Shown here piece by piece: positions 36,440-45,902 of a stretch of 62,348 bases of DNA. The stretch covers positions 1-62,348 of the forward strand of contig JAHELS010000007.1 in assembly GCA_024644085.1 (NCBI GenBank), given 5' to 3'. The notes beneath the pieces were generated by a model, which worked only from the letters and a program-made list of their open reading frames with translations, had not been told where the DNA came from and did no database searches. This DNA is from Rhodopirellula sp. Lineage in GTDB: Bacteria; Planctomycetota; Planctomycetia; Pirellulales; Pirellulaceae. The position numbers were made by a program, and so were the translations under genes. Every line of letters begins with the position of its first letter. Positions within the stretch are counted from its first letter, which is position 1.

Positions 36440-37009
36440 ATGGGCTTTTCCATACACTATCGCTCGACCGAAATGATGCATCCGGCCCGGGCGTATGACA
36501 TCAAGCAGCATGCCAATGAGCTGATCGGCGGGTACGCGTGGCATAGCTGTGAACCAGTTGAATTGGATCAGCGTTCCGATGGATTTCTGTCCGGGCGCAG
36601 CAAGCCAAACTTTTTCCCGGCTGAGTGCGCCAATCATCCGGCCGGCGCCGACGGGTTGCCCGATGGCACCGTGCTGACACTCGCGGAAGTGCTGTGCGCG
36701 TTGTCGCGCGAACATCGAGTCGATTGGGACATCGGGCACGATTATGAGCCCGAGCCGATCGGTCGGATCTGCGATGGAATTGCCGACGATGGTTTGATCG
36801 AGCAGCTTGAGACGGTCGGCAGCATCGGTGATCTGCTCGATGACATGCTGGATGACTTGGATGACGAAGCAGATGATCTTGAGGACGAACTCGAGGAAAT
36901 GGAGTTGGGTCTGGTCGTGGACGACGATTTTGGACCGAAAGAATCGGAAGCTGCGTCGGAGGATCATGGACCCCGCGTATTCAAGTTCCCGGGCACCGAT
37001 CCGCGATGA
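36440..37009 (+). CDS. Hypothetical acidic protein
   Basis: 189 residues from the ATG at 36440 (a GTG at 36434 is in frame). The first 120 residues look like a compact globular domain with YRSTEMMHPARAYDIKQHAN and WDIGHDYEPEPIG; residues about 130-165 are a helix of Asp, Glu and Leu (IGDLLDDMLDDLDDEADDLE). No signal peptide. I do not recognise the family. Acidic helix could mediate protein contacts or mimic nucleic acid. The 263 bases upstream hold the 18-base repeats and no gene. Confidence 0.7.
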   Translation: MGFSIHYRSTEMMHPARAYDIKQHANELIGGYAWHSCEPVELDQRSDGFLSGRSKPNFFPAECANHPAGADGLPDGTVLTLAEVLCALSREHRVDWDIGHDYEPEPIGRICDGIADDGLIEQLETVGSIGDLLDDMLDDLDDEADDLEDELEEMELGLVVDDDFGPKESEAASEDHGPRVFKFPGTDPR

Positions 37010-37044
37010 CCTTGGCCCGCTTGGAAGGTAACCGAGACGTGACG

Positions 37045-37548
37045 TCAATGCGTGCTCACGAGTTGCGCATTTTCGAATTCGAAGCGGCTCATGCCGCGGG
37101 CACCGTTGGGTAGCTGACCGGAAACGGTCACTTCCTCCACCGGATACTTCGACGGGTTATACCGCTGCGTACTCCGTTTGTCGGTGAAAACGCGCAGCGG
37201 TAGCACCAATTTTTCCGCGACTCCGAGTGGTGACTCGCGAAACAATAAATACTGGCCGTTGATTTCGAGCGTCAGTTTCGGAATCGCATGCTCCGATGAA
37301 TTCACGACCACGATGACTTCCGTCACCACGGCGCCGTCACCGGTGGCCGTTTCGACTGGCTGCCTGTCGAGGTGAACGTCTACGGGCAATGGAGGTCCTC
37401 CAACGCTTTCGGGGAAAATCGCATAGACGCCCAGACCGACCCCGGCCATCGCAGCCAGGCTGATCAGCAATCCCTGTCGCGACAATTGCAATGTCGGCGC
37501 GACACTTTGTCGTCGTTCGCCTGAACGTGGATGAGTTTCTTCTGACAT
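37045..37548 (-). CDS. Hypothetical membrane-anchored protein downstream of pqiB-like gene
   Basis: 167 residues from the Met at 37548, 31 bases after the pqiB-like stop (an upstream in-frame Met would overlap that gene). One membrane helix (LLISLAAMAGVGLGVYAIF, about 26-44) precedes a beta-rich extracytoplasmic domain with alternating hydrophobic strands (VVTEVIVVVNSSEHAIPKL, TVSGQLPNGARG). No catalytic motif. Position in the pqiAB-like operon suggests an envelope accessory subunit, similar in context to PqiC, though no sequence similarity is claimed. Confidence 0.72.
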   Translation of the reverse strand: MSEETHPRSGERRQSVAPTLQLSRQGLLISLAAMAGVGLGVYAIFPESVGGPPLPVDVHLDRQPVETATGDGAVVTEVIVVVNSSEHAIPKLTLEINGQYLLFRESPLGVAEKLVLPLRVFTDKRSTQRYNPSKYPVEEVTVSGQLPNGARGMSRFEFENAQLVSTH

Positions 37549-37579
37549 TGATTTCGGTTTGCTTCGAGACTGCCTCACA

Positions 37580-39037
37580 TCAAAACGCCGTGTTGAAAAG
37601 TGGGACCACCTTTGCGGCGTCATCCGACACGACCAACATCCCGATCACCTTCTCGTCCTCGCTGGCGATCACCGTCGCACCGTGCCATACGTCACGGCTC
37701 AGTTTTTCGTTGTCGCAGCGCCAGTGACTGTCTCTTTGTGTCAGCTGGCTCTGCGAGATCATTTCGATCACCACGATTGTGTCACCCTCGCTGTGCCATG
37801 AGTTGCGAATTGCGAAACAGTCCTCCGGTGCGGCAGGTGACCGCATCCGATCGCCGGAGAGGATGCTGGCCGACTTCGTGTTGCCCGGACCGAGCGCAAC
37901 CCGGGAAATCTCGCCGACCGGTTCGGGGCGGGATTCGACCCTCAGCGTTCTTGATTCGTTCTCCCAGCTGTACTCAAGAGCATAGGTGTCTTTCGATTCT
38001 TCCGCGGGCTCGAGAAGATCGGACGGCAACAACACCTCGGGGCCATTGTCGGATTGTATAGTCAGCCCTGAGGATCGCATCCGCCGAGTTCGCGGGATAC
38101 CTAGAACTTTCTCTTTCCATGTCGCGGTCAGGGTCGCAATTGGGGGCGGTGAGTGCCGCAACAGATTCGTCGCGGTCGCCCCCTCGGTCCAACGCTCATC
38201 TTCGTCCTCGTGCAGCGTAAACACATCGCCGGGTCGAACAGCATCGGTTTCGGCAGGCCGTCCTGGCGTGATGAAGGCGACGCCGCCGCGGGCAATCGTC
38301 GCCAGCGAGTCTGCGGAGACTTGAAATTTCAATCCATCCATTCCCACATGCACACCGCTGGTCACCCAGAACTTCGAATCGCGAGAAAGGAGTCGTCGAT
38401 AGTTGTCCAAAACGCGAACTCGGGTATCGACGTGCAGGGCGTCGGGTGAAAGGCTGCTTGAAAGCACCTGGCCCACTTCGACGCCGCGCCATGTCAGTGG
38501 TGAACCGGGATTGACTCCCCAGCGGTGATCGCCCCGCAGGATAATCTCGATCCCACCACGGCCCAACGATCCAGGTGGCTCCATCGCGAGTCCCTCGAAC
38601 TCAGTCTTGGCTTGCCCGGATCCTCCCGGAAGAACAGCTATGTACTTGGCACCGACCGCGGTTTCCAATCCGCGGACGCCGGTTAGATCCAACTGCGGAC
38701 GCACGATCCAAAACCGTGATCCCTCGCAGGCAACAACCGCGGCATCCGGGTCGAGCATCGCCGTCACGACGATCCCCTCGAGTGACGGATTCAGCTTTAC
38801 CGATTCGACCCGTCCGATTTCGATGCCCCGATGGCGAATCGAATCGCCCGGCTTGAGACCGTGGCCGTCCGGAAACAACACCACGATTTCGGGTCCGGTC
38901 GCATCGATTGATTTCCAGGTCAGATAGACGGCAACCGCGATGCATGCCAGCGTGATCCACCACATTCGCGAAATACGCGTGAACCGGGGGCGAGTTTTTT
39001 CTGTCACATCCGCAACAGGAAAACCTTCCTCAGTCAT
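37580..39037 (-). CDS. pqiB: PqiB/MlaD (MCE)-domain protein
   Basis: 485 residues from the Met at 39037. A membrane helix (WWITLACIAVAVYLTW, about 24-39) is followed by MCE domains: the first starts at IVVLFPDGHGLKPGDSIRHRGIEIGRVESV and a second at GNPGSPLTWRGVEVGQVLSSSL-like sequence near 180 (GVNPGSPLTWRGVEVG). PqiB proteins form tubes through the envelope that carry lipids. This one has two clear MCE domains, against three in E. coli, and a longer C-terminal part. It overlaps the pqiA-like gene by 8 bases, so the genes are coupled. Confidence 0.85.
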   Translation of the reverse strand: MTEEGFPVADVTEKTRPRFTRISRMWWITLACIAVAVYLTWKSIDATGPEIVVLFPDGHGLKPGDSIRHRGIEIGRVESVKLNPSLEGIVVTAMLDPDAAVVACEGSRFWIVRPQLDLTGVRGLETAVGAKYIAVLPGGSGQAKTEFEGLAMEPPGSLGRGGIEIILRGDHRWGVNPGSPLTWRGVEVGQVLSSSLSPDALHVDTRVRVLDNYRRLLSRDSKFWVTSGVHVGMDGLKFQVSADSLATIARGGVAFITPGRPAETDAVRPGDVFTLHEDEDERWTEGATATNLLRHSPPPIATLTATWKEKVLGIPRTRRMRSSGLTIQSDNGPEVLLPSDLLEPAEESKDTYALEYSWENESRTLRVESRPEPVGEISRVALGPGNTKSASILSGDRMRSPAAPEDCFAIRNSWHSEGDTIVVIEMISQSQLTQRDSHWRCDNEKLSRDVWHGATVIASEDEKVIGMLVVSDDAAKVVPLFNTAF

Positions 39038-39629
39038 GGTCTTTAGCTTCCCAAATGGAGTGTGGATCAAAAGAAATCGACGCGATCATGCTCATTGCCA
39101 CGCACAGGACGAACGCAACGACCGCCGGTCCAAATTGAAACTGAACGAGATTACCAAGTTTGACGAGCATCACCAGAAACGCCAGCAGCATGACATCCAT
39201 CATGCTCCATTTCCCGACGTGTTCCATCAGCCGGAGCGTGAATGCCTTGTGCTGTTTCCGCATGATCTCCAGCCAGCTCAACTCGATCAGCAGCACGATC
39301 TTTGTGAGTGGAAAGATGACGGAGAAGACGAGCACAATTGCGCCGACGAAATAGCTGCCGTGGTGAAAAAGATCGATCGTGCCGCCCACGATACTTTGCA
39401 CGCTCCGCTGGCCCAACCGCTCGATCTCAAGGATCGGCAGAAAGACCGCCGGCCAAAACAGGACGAAGGCGGCGACTGCGGCCGCGGCCGTGCGATTGGC
39501 GCTGGATCCCGGGATGTGATGAACGGCAATTCGCGTCCGGCATCGTGTGCACACCGCTGCCTGCCCCGTGGCAAGCGTGGGTAAACGATGGATCAGCCCG
39601 CAACAGTGACAGGCACGGTGAAGGGGCAT
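39030..39629 (-). CDS. pqiA: PqiA-like (paraquat-inducible protein A) membrane protein
   Basis: 199 residues from the Met at 39629. It begins with a zinc-ribbon of two pairs, CHCCG and CTRCRTRI, as PqiA proteins do, then four membrane helices, with FLPILEIERLGQ and FSVIFPLTKIVLLIELSWL matching the PqiA domain. E. coli PqiA has two such domains; this has one. It partners the PqiB/MCE protein in envelope lipid transport. It is transcribed divergently from the TPR/C39 gene, with 199 bases between them. Confidence 0.87.
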   Translation of the reverse strand: MPLHRACHCCGLIHRLPTLATGQAAVCTRCRTRIAVHHIPGSSANRTAAAAVAAFVLFWPAVFLPILEIERLGQRSVQSIVGGTIDLFHHGSYFVGAIVLVFSVIFPLTKIVLLIELSWLEIMRKQHKAFTLRLMEHVGKWSMMDVMLLAFLVMLVKLGNLVQFQFGPAVVAFVLCVAMSMIASISFDPHSIWEAKDHD

Positions 39630-39828
39630 GTGTTGAATTATCTCAACTTGAGGCGCGTATTCTGATCTGCAGGGGACCATGAACATACTCGTGTCGACCA
39701 GTCGAAGAAACCGCACGCCGAACCCACGAGCCGAACGGGAAGTCTTATGCTAAAAGACTTACGCGAACCAGCACCCGCGCGGTGGCCGTGACTCTATTCT
39801 TTTTCTCTATTCCCTGGACGCGGAAACT

Positions 39829-42800
39829 ATGAGTGTGGCAACGGCGATCGAAGACCAGGATGCCAACAAGAAGATCCTCGATGAAGCCATTCGGCTCGGC
39901 AAAGAGGGGATGTTCCTCGATGCGTTTAAGCAACTGAAGACCTGCGGCCCGATTCGCGGATGGACGGGAGCGGCGCGGGCGGAAGTCGCCTGGATCGTTT
40001 CCGAATTGGGCGCGCCACGATTGAGTCGATGGCACATTCTCAAAGCGTACCGTGAAGCACCCCAATCGCTTGCCGTCCGCAACGCTTACGGTGCCGCGAT
40101 ATCGGAAGAGAACGGTCCTTTGGACGCTCTGGAATTTGTAGAGGGTTCATCCCAGCCCAAGGGAGACGAGAAAGCCGAAGAACAGTTGCGTTGGCTTTGG
40201 TTGGAGGCTTCGAGTCTGACCCAGCTGCGTGACTTTGCGGCGGCCGAGCGGTTGCTCGAGAAAATGGAATCCATTGGCGAGCGGCCAGAGATGACTCTTT
40301 TCTCTCGCGCTTACTGGCTCGAGCGCCAGGACCGATACGACGATGCACTCGACGCAATCACCCGTGCATTGGAGATTCGCGCTGCGCGCAGCACAATCGC
40401 ATACCGCGCCCACCTTTTGACATTGGTCGGTCGGGATGACGAGGCGCATGAGCTGTTGCAGGAGTACGACGGTAAGAAACAGATTGCTTCACTGAGTTGG
40501 CAGATGTCGGCGATCTCGTACGAACGCCGCGATTATCCGCAGTGCGCGCGATTGCTCGAACGCTTTGAATCCCTTTCGCCGCTGCTTGAACGCGCCTTTG
40601 GTGAACGATTCACGATGTTCCGTTGCGAATTGGCCCGTCGCAACGGCAACGATGAAAAAGCAATTCAATATGCGCGCCGCAGCAAATCAGCCTACGGCAA
40701 GAAGATCGCTGAGAGGTTGGCTGATCCGAGTCGCGCCGATCGTGTCGACAAGATCCTCGGTGTCGAATTTGTGCGACAACACGAAATGACTTGTGGACCG
40801 GCGACTTTGTCAGCCATCAGCCGTTACTGGGGGCGGCATGCCGAGCACTTGGAGGTGGCCGAGGAGATTTGCTACAACGGCACGACGGCTCACGCCGAGC
40901 GCAAGTGGGCGGAGGAGAATGGGTACACGACGCGTGAGTTCACTGTCACCGAAGAGGTCACCGAGGCACTGATCGGCCGTGATATTCCCTTTACATTGGT
41001 CACTCGCGGCGCCGGTTACGCGCATCTGCAGGCGGTGATTGGATATGACGGACGTACGGGCACAATCCTGATTCGTGACCCATTCCATCGAGTGCGAGGC
41101 GCCGCCGCCGCGGATGAATTGCTCGAGTCACAGGCCTCGCACGGGCCGCGCGGCATGTTGCTTGTTCCGAGCGATCGCAGTGAATTGATTGACGGCGTTG
41201 AACTCCCCGACGCCGAACTTTACGACATGCTGCATGAGATGGACGGAGCTCTGATTCGTCACGACCGTGACGCGGCAATGAATGTGCACCATGCAATCGA
41301 GAAGAAAGCTCCCGAGCATCGGCTGTATTGGCAAGCCCAAAGACAGCTTGCCATCTACGATGGCAACGAGCAGGGGATTCTCAAGGCAGTCAAGCAACTG
41401 TGCAAGACGTATCCAGATGACGAGTCGCTGCAAATGTCCGAGTTGTCGTTGCTCGGAAATCTGGGGCGCAGCGAGGAACGGATCCAGAGGCTGCGCGAAT
41501 TGGTGGCCAAACCGATACCGCATCCGCTGTTGAAATTGCAGCTGGCCGAGTCGCTGGCGCTCGATGGGCGGTACCGCGATGAAGCATACACATTGCTTCG
41601 AGAAGCCATACGAAAAGGAAGCAGTTACGCCCGCAGTTACCTCGAACTGGGAGACCTGTATTGGCAGCGCTACGATCGTGATGCTGCACTGCGGCAATAC
41701 CGCTTCGCCGCATGCCTGGATGACAAGGATGAATACCTGGCTACCCGTTATTTCGATGCGTCCGTTGCGATGGGGGGAATCGAGGAGGCGCTGAATTGGT
41801 TGCGGGCAAGATTCGATCGTTTCGGTGCGCAGTCGATGCAGCCAGGTTTGACTCTGCACCATGCGCTGAGCCGGTTGCGACGTCATGCTGAGAGTATCGA
41901 GGTCCTCGAGTCGGCGATGAAACTTCGGTCCGACGATGCCGAGTTGACCATTGCTGCGGTCCATTCTTTCGCAGCCATCTCCAGCGAATATTGGCCGCGC
42001 GCCGAAGAGTTGCTCGAAGCCGTCCGTGCCAAAGCGCCCCAGCGGCAATGGCACGAGGCGGCCTCGGAAATGGCGGTGCTCAGGGGAGAGTGGAAACAGG
42101 CACTCGAGCTTCTTGAGCATCTGCTGCCGCGAACACCGCTGTCGATGCAGCTGCGCGAAAAGATCACCGAATTGATCACGCAAATCGATGGTGAGGACGC
42201 GGCCATCGAGCATTGGCGCGCGGCAAGTGAAACATTTCCGCACTATCAACCATTGGCCGAGCGTTATGCGATGTCGCTACGGGGCCGCCCGCTCGAAGAG
42301 ATCCAACCGGTGCTGGAGGGAATCCTCGAGCAGGACCCTGAAAACGCCTGGGCGGTACGTGAACTTGCACAACATTTCCTTTACGCAGGCAAGCTCTACG
42401 AAGCGGAAAACATGGTCTCTCGCGCCGTCGAGCTCGACGGCGAGAATGTTTTTGCAATCGGTCTGCAGGCAACGCTCGATTCGCGGCGGGGCGACAATCA
42501 GGCTGCGCGCGAGCGGCTGCGAAAGCTGATTGAAAAGGATGTCAGCGAAGAGTACATCGTTTCCAAGTTTCTCGATTATTGTGACGGTGTCGAGGAACAG
42601 AAACGGGAATTGGCCTGGTTGCTATCGGAGTTGCGGCGGCAACCGGTTACCGGGGAAGTGCTGATGACCTACCGTGAGTACGCCCTCTCGGTGGTTCCTG
42701 AAGACGAATTGCTTGATTCACTCAGGGAGGCCGCTGAGTCGCGTCCCGATCTATGGCAGGCGCACCAGGCATGGATTCGCCAGCTGACCCACATGCAACG

Positions 42801-44886
42801 GCTCGACGAAGCGATCGAAGCTGTCGAGAAGGCTACCGCGTTGTTTCCGCTCGAGCCGAATGCTTGGTTTGAAAAGTACCGAATCGCTCAAGCAATCGGA
42901 GATGCGACGACGCAAAGGACGGCGCTCGAACGATGCCAATTGCTGCGTCCGACGAATCCCGCCATCATTCGCGCCCTCTCAGACGTACTGTGCAGCGAGG
43001 GGAGTTTCCAGGAGGCTCGAGAGTTGCTTGACCAATTAGTTTCGCAGCAACCTCTTGACGCGGTCAATCGTGGCTATCTCGCGGACGTGCTTGCCGAATT
43101 GGACGAGTCCGAAGCAGCGCTCGAGCAGTATGAACAGGCGGTCAGCCTCGAGCCGGAGTACGACTACGCCTGGGGCCGCCTCGACTCGATGGCGTCTCAA
43201 CTTGAGCGCCCCGATCATCGGTTGGAGGTTGGAAGGCGATTGACCGAAGAGAAACCGCACGTCGCCGGTGCATGGCTCGAATACGCTCGATCACTGGGAT
43301 TCGAGGAGCGATTTGACGAGGGCCATGCGGCGCTTGACCGTGCCGAAGCGATCGATCCGTATCGCGAAGCAATTCACATCAGCCGCGCCCGGTTGATGTT
43401 GAATTCGGGTGACTTTGCGGGCGCGATGAAGGCTTTGCAGCCACCGATTTTCCCTGTTGTTCCCGCTTCGCTTCAGGCAACGCGGGCGCAGATGCTGTGG
43501 GACGTCGGTCACCAGGACGAAGCCTATGAACTGATACACAAAACCGCCATCGAGAATCCGGGTCACCTGGCAATCTGGAGCCGGCTTGAACAGTGGGCGA
43601 TGATTCGCGGCGACAAGGCACAGGCAATCATGGCTGTTGAGCACCAGGTTCAAACACAGCCACACGACCCGGATGTTCTTGACGCCGCGGGCAATACCTT
43701 CGCTGCGATCGGAGAAGACGCCAAGGCGATCGAGGTATTCCGCCGCACGATCGAAATCGCGCCCGGTTATGCGGGCAGCCGTTGCAGCCTGTTCGACCTC
43801 TTGGTCGATCAGGACCAATGGGAAGAGGCCGCTAGGATCATGCGTGACCTTCCTCGATGCGATCAACATCCAACGGTCATCGCGCGTCGCATGAAAGTCT
43901 CGATGCACGAAGGGAATCACGAACAGGCCGAAAAGGACTTCGAGGCAATTCTCTCGAGCGACCAATGGTCCACCTGGGCTGTCGAGCAGGGCGTCGACAT
44001 GATGGTCGAAGCGGGCAAAAAGCAAGACGTGGTGCGTCGCGTTGAAGATGCGCTCAATGACAAGGATGCCAACCCCGAATTCGGCCGCACATGGGCCTCG
44101 CTTCAATTGAGCGAGCCGGGCCGACTGCGCCCAAAGCTCGATCGCATTGCTGACAGAATCCGACAGCTTCTCGCCGGCGAAAAACCTCGCGCCGCGCATA
44201 GCGCTATGTCGGCGTTGATGCCGCAGTTCAGCCAGGACGGCATGGGGCCCGAATTGAAACGTTTTGTCAAAAGAAACGAAGAATGGATTCGCGGTGACAC
44301 TCACTGTTGGACATTGATCGCGTTTGCGTACGCGGATCGCCCGTCGGCCGTCACCAAGTCGCAAATTCGACGCTGGATCGAAAACTGGCGTGATCGAGAC
44401 GATTACGCCCCTTGGATGTTCACGAATATTCACGAGTTGTGTCGCATCGTCGGTGATGAAGCCGGCGGTCGCGAGGCGATCCAGATTGCGCTCTCAATGC
44501 CATCGGACCACATGCAATCGCAACTTCGATTATGGGCCGCCCTCGACGCACTTTTTCAAGGCGATCATCAACTCGCTCTGCAGCATTTCATGGGGGCTTC
44601 GCGACTCGAGAATCTCGAAGGCTTGGACCGTGTACTGCACCACTGGGTCGAATCGGTGATCCATGCGCTGCAGTCTCATGACAAGCAAGCGGCGTTCAAG
44701 CAGATTCGCGAGCAACTCGCGTCCACCGGACTCAAGCCGGCGTTTTATGCAACACAGCCGGTCTATCGGCTTCCCTATGTCAGAACGCTAAGATTGATCG
44801 CCGACGCAATTGGCACGCCAAAAGCCAAGCTCTGGGCGTTGGCGAAAATCGCACGCGTGCAGCTGACGAGAATCGGGTTGACGTGA
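39829..44886 (+). CDS. Giant tetratricopeptide protein with embedded C39-like cysteine peptidase
   Basis: 1685 residues, no signal peptide or membrane helix, so cytoplasmic. Residues about 1-305 and 470-1600 are TPR-like helix pairs (ARGTWRLD-type spacing, for example EYEQAVSLEPEYDYAWGRL). Between them, about 310-450, is a papain-like C39 domain with all four catalytic positions: Q317 and C322 in RQHEMTCGPATLSAI, H399 in YAHLQAVIGYD, and D417 in ILIRDP. Classical C39 peptidases are fused to ABC exporters and cut double-glycine leaders; here there is no exporter. A cytoplasmic TPR-guided protease or peptide-processing enzyme is inferred. Monocistronic. Confidence 0.85.
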   Translation: MSVATAIEDQDANKKILDEAIRLGKEGMFLDAFKQLKTCGPIRGWTGAARAEVAWIVSELGAPRLSRWHILKAYREAPQSLAVRNAYGAAISEENGPLDALEFVEGSSQPKGDEKAEEQLRWLWLEASSLTQLRDFAAAERLLEKMESIGERPEMTLFSRAYWLERQDRYDDALDAITRALEIRAARSTIAYRAHLLTLVGRDDEAHELLQEYDGKKQIASLSWQMSAISYERRDYPQCARLLERFESLSPLLERAFGERFTMFRCELARRNGNDEKAIQYARRSKSAYGKKIAERLADPSRADRVDKILGVEFVRQHEMTCGPATLSAISRYWGRHAEHLEVAEEICYNGTTAHAERKWAEENGYTTREFTVTEEVTEALIGRDIPFTLVTRGAGYAHLQAVIGYDGRTGTILIRDPFHRVRGAAAADELLESQASHGPRGMLLVPSDRSELIDGVELPDAELYDMLHEMDGALIRHDRDAAMNVHHAIEKKAPEHRLYWQAQRQLAIYDGNEQGILKAVKQLCKTYPDDESLQMSELSLLGNLGRSEERIQRLRELVAKPIPHPLLKLQLAESLALDGRYRDEAYTLLREAIRKGSSYARSYLELGDLYWQRYDRDAALRQYRFAACLDDKDEYLATRYFDASVAMGGIEEALNWLRARFDRFGAQSMQPGLTLHHALSRLRRHAESIEVLESAMKLRSDDAELTIAAVHSFAAISSEYWPRAEELLEAVRAKAPQRQWHEAASEMAVLRGEWKQALELLEHLLPRTPLSMQLREKITELITQIDGEDAAIEHWRAASETFPHYQPLAERYAMSLRGRPLEEIQPVLEGILEQDPENAWAVRELAQHFLYAGKLYEAENMVSRAVELDGENVFAIGLQATLDSRRGDNQAARERLRKLIEKDVSEEYIVSKFLDYCDGVEEQKRELAWLLSELRRQPVTGEVLMTYREYALSVVPEDELLDSLREAAESRPDLWQAHQAWIRQLTHMQRLDEAIEAVEKATALFPLEPNAWFEKYRIAQAIGDATTQRTALERCQLLRPTNPAIIRALSDVLCSEGSFQEARELLDQLVSQQPLDAVNRGYLADVLAELDESEAALEQYEQAVSLEPEYDYAWGRLDSMASQLERPDHRLEVGRRLTEEKPHVAGAWLEYARSLGFEERFDEGHAALDRAEAIDPYREAIHISRARLMLNSGDFAGAMKALQPPIFPVVPASLQATRAQMLWDVGHQDEAYELIHKTAIENPGHLAIWSRLEQWAMIRGDKAQAIMAVEHQVQTQPHDPDVLDAAGNTFAAIGEDAKAIEVFRRTIEIAPGYAGSRCSLFDLLVDQDQWEEAARIMRDLPRCDQHPTVIARRMKVSMHEGNHEQAEKDFEAILSSDQWSTWAVEQGVDMMVEAGKKQDVVRRVEDALNDKDANPEFGRTWASLQLSEPGRLRPKLDRIADRIRQLLAGEKPRAAHSAMSALMPQFSQDGMGPELKRFVKRNEEWIRGDTHCWTLIAFAYADRPSAVTKSQIRRWIENWRDRDDYAPWMFTNIHELCRIVGDEAGGREAIQIALSMPSDHMQSQLRLWAALDALFQGDHQLALQHFMGASRLENLEGLDRVLHHWVESVIHALQSHDKQAAFKQIREQLASTGLKPAFYATQPVYRLPYVRTLRLIADAIGTPKAKLWALAKIARVQLTRIGLT

Positions 44887-44912
44887 GTGTCCAATGGAGT
44901 TGCTTCGCAAGT

Positions 44913-45143
44913 TCATTCCATCTGGCAACCGCCGCCGCAACATCGCGGTGCGCCACAGCTCTCGCCCGATCCTGCCATCGGAAGACTCGACTTGCCCTTG
45001 ACCGACGGCGAAGCCGGAACACTGAATACACGCGTGAGCTTTTCGTCCCCACAGTCGGGACAGGTCGCGACGTCGTTGTCCGAGCGGACCAGGACTTCAA
45101 CAATTTGGTCGCACGATTTGCACTCGTATTCGTAAAGGGGCAT
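44913..45143 (-). CDS. FmdB-family zinc-ribbon protein
   Basis: 76 residues from the second of two adjacent ATGs, which gives better spacing after AGGTG. MPLYEYECKSCDQIVEVL and CPDCGDEKLTRVFS form the regulatory-protein FmdB zinc ribbon, with CxxC pairs at 8/11 and 28/31. The C-terminus has extra cysteines (CGAPRCCGGGC), common in such proteins. Function of the family is not firmly established. It is convergent with the giant TPR gene and divergent from nnrE, 64 bases apart. Confidence 0.88.
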   Translation of the reverse strand: MPLYEYECKSCDQIVEVLVRSDNDVATCPDCGDEKLTRVFSVPASPSVKGKSSLPMAGSGESCGAPRCCGGGCQME

Positions 45144-45207
45144 CATTCACCTATTCTGGTTTATCGTATCGAAGTCCATTATCGCACTTGCACAAGGTTT
45201 TTGGAAT

Positions 45208-45888
45208 ATGCAATTGCCCGCACTATCGCGTGAACAGGTTCGCCGCGTGGATCAAATCGCGCTCGATGTGTACGGAATTCCCGGCGCGGTGCTGATGGAG
45301 AACGCTGGCCGCGGCGCCGCAGCCATCATCGACGAGCTTGCCGGATCGTCCCGTGGTATCGTCGTAATCCTGTGCGGAAGCGGGAACAACGCAGGCGACG
45401 GATACGTGATTGCGAGACACCTTGAACTTTTCGGCCGCGAGGTTCGAATCGTGTCAATCGTCGACCTTGATTCGCTCAAAGGTGACGCCCGTCTGAATGC
45501 CGATATCGCGCGCAAATCGGAAATCGAGATCCGCACCGCCGTCGATCGGAACCAGCTGCAAGCGTTGCTTGCCGACGCCGAAGTCATTGTCGACGGACTG
45601 TTGGGGACCGGATCGCGGGGAGCTCCGCGAGGCATTTTCGCCGAGGCTCTCCGCGTCGCGAATGAGTCGCCCGCGATGCGCGTCGCGGTCGATATCCCCA
45701 CAGGGCTCGACTGCGATACGGGCGAAGCAGCGGATCCGACTTTTCGCGCCGATCACACGATTACTTTTGTGGCTCGGAAACAAGGTTTCGAAAATCAAGG
45801 CGCCGGCGCATTTGTCGGCCTGGTCCACGTTGTTGGGATTGGTGCACCGAAGAAACTACTGGACGAATTTCTGAAAACCCAACCATAA
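45208..45888 (+). CDS. nnrE: NAD(P)H-hydrate epimerase (YjeF N-terminal domain)
   Basis: 226 residues, a stand-alone YjeF_N domain. It interconverts the R and S forms of damaged, hydrated NAD(P)H so the dehydratase can repair them. Hallmarks: DQIALDVYGIPGAVLMENAG near the start, VILCGSGNNAGDGYVIARHL as nucleotide/phosphate loop, VDGLLGTGSRGAPRG and VAVDIPTGLDCDTGE with the catalytic Asp region. The partner NnrD dehydratase is not fused and not in the window. Convergent with mutY, 14 bases apart. Confidence 0.95.
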   Translation: MQLPALSREQVRRVDQIALDVYGIPGAVLMENAGRGAAAIIDELAGSSRGIVVILCGSGNNAGDGYVIARHLELFGREVRIVSIVDLDSLKGDARLNADIARKSEIEIRTAVDRNQLQALLADAEVIVDGLLGTGSRGAPRGIFAEALRVANESPAMRVAVDIPTGLDCDTGEAADPTFRADHTITFVARKQGFENQGAGAFVGLVHVVGIGAPKKLLDEFLKTQP

Positions 45889-45902
45889 GTGGCGGCCGCG
45901 CA

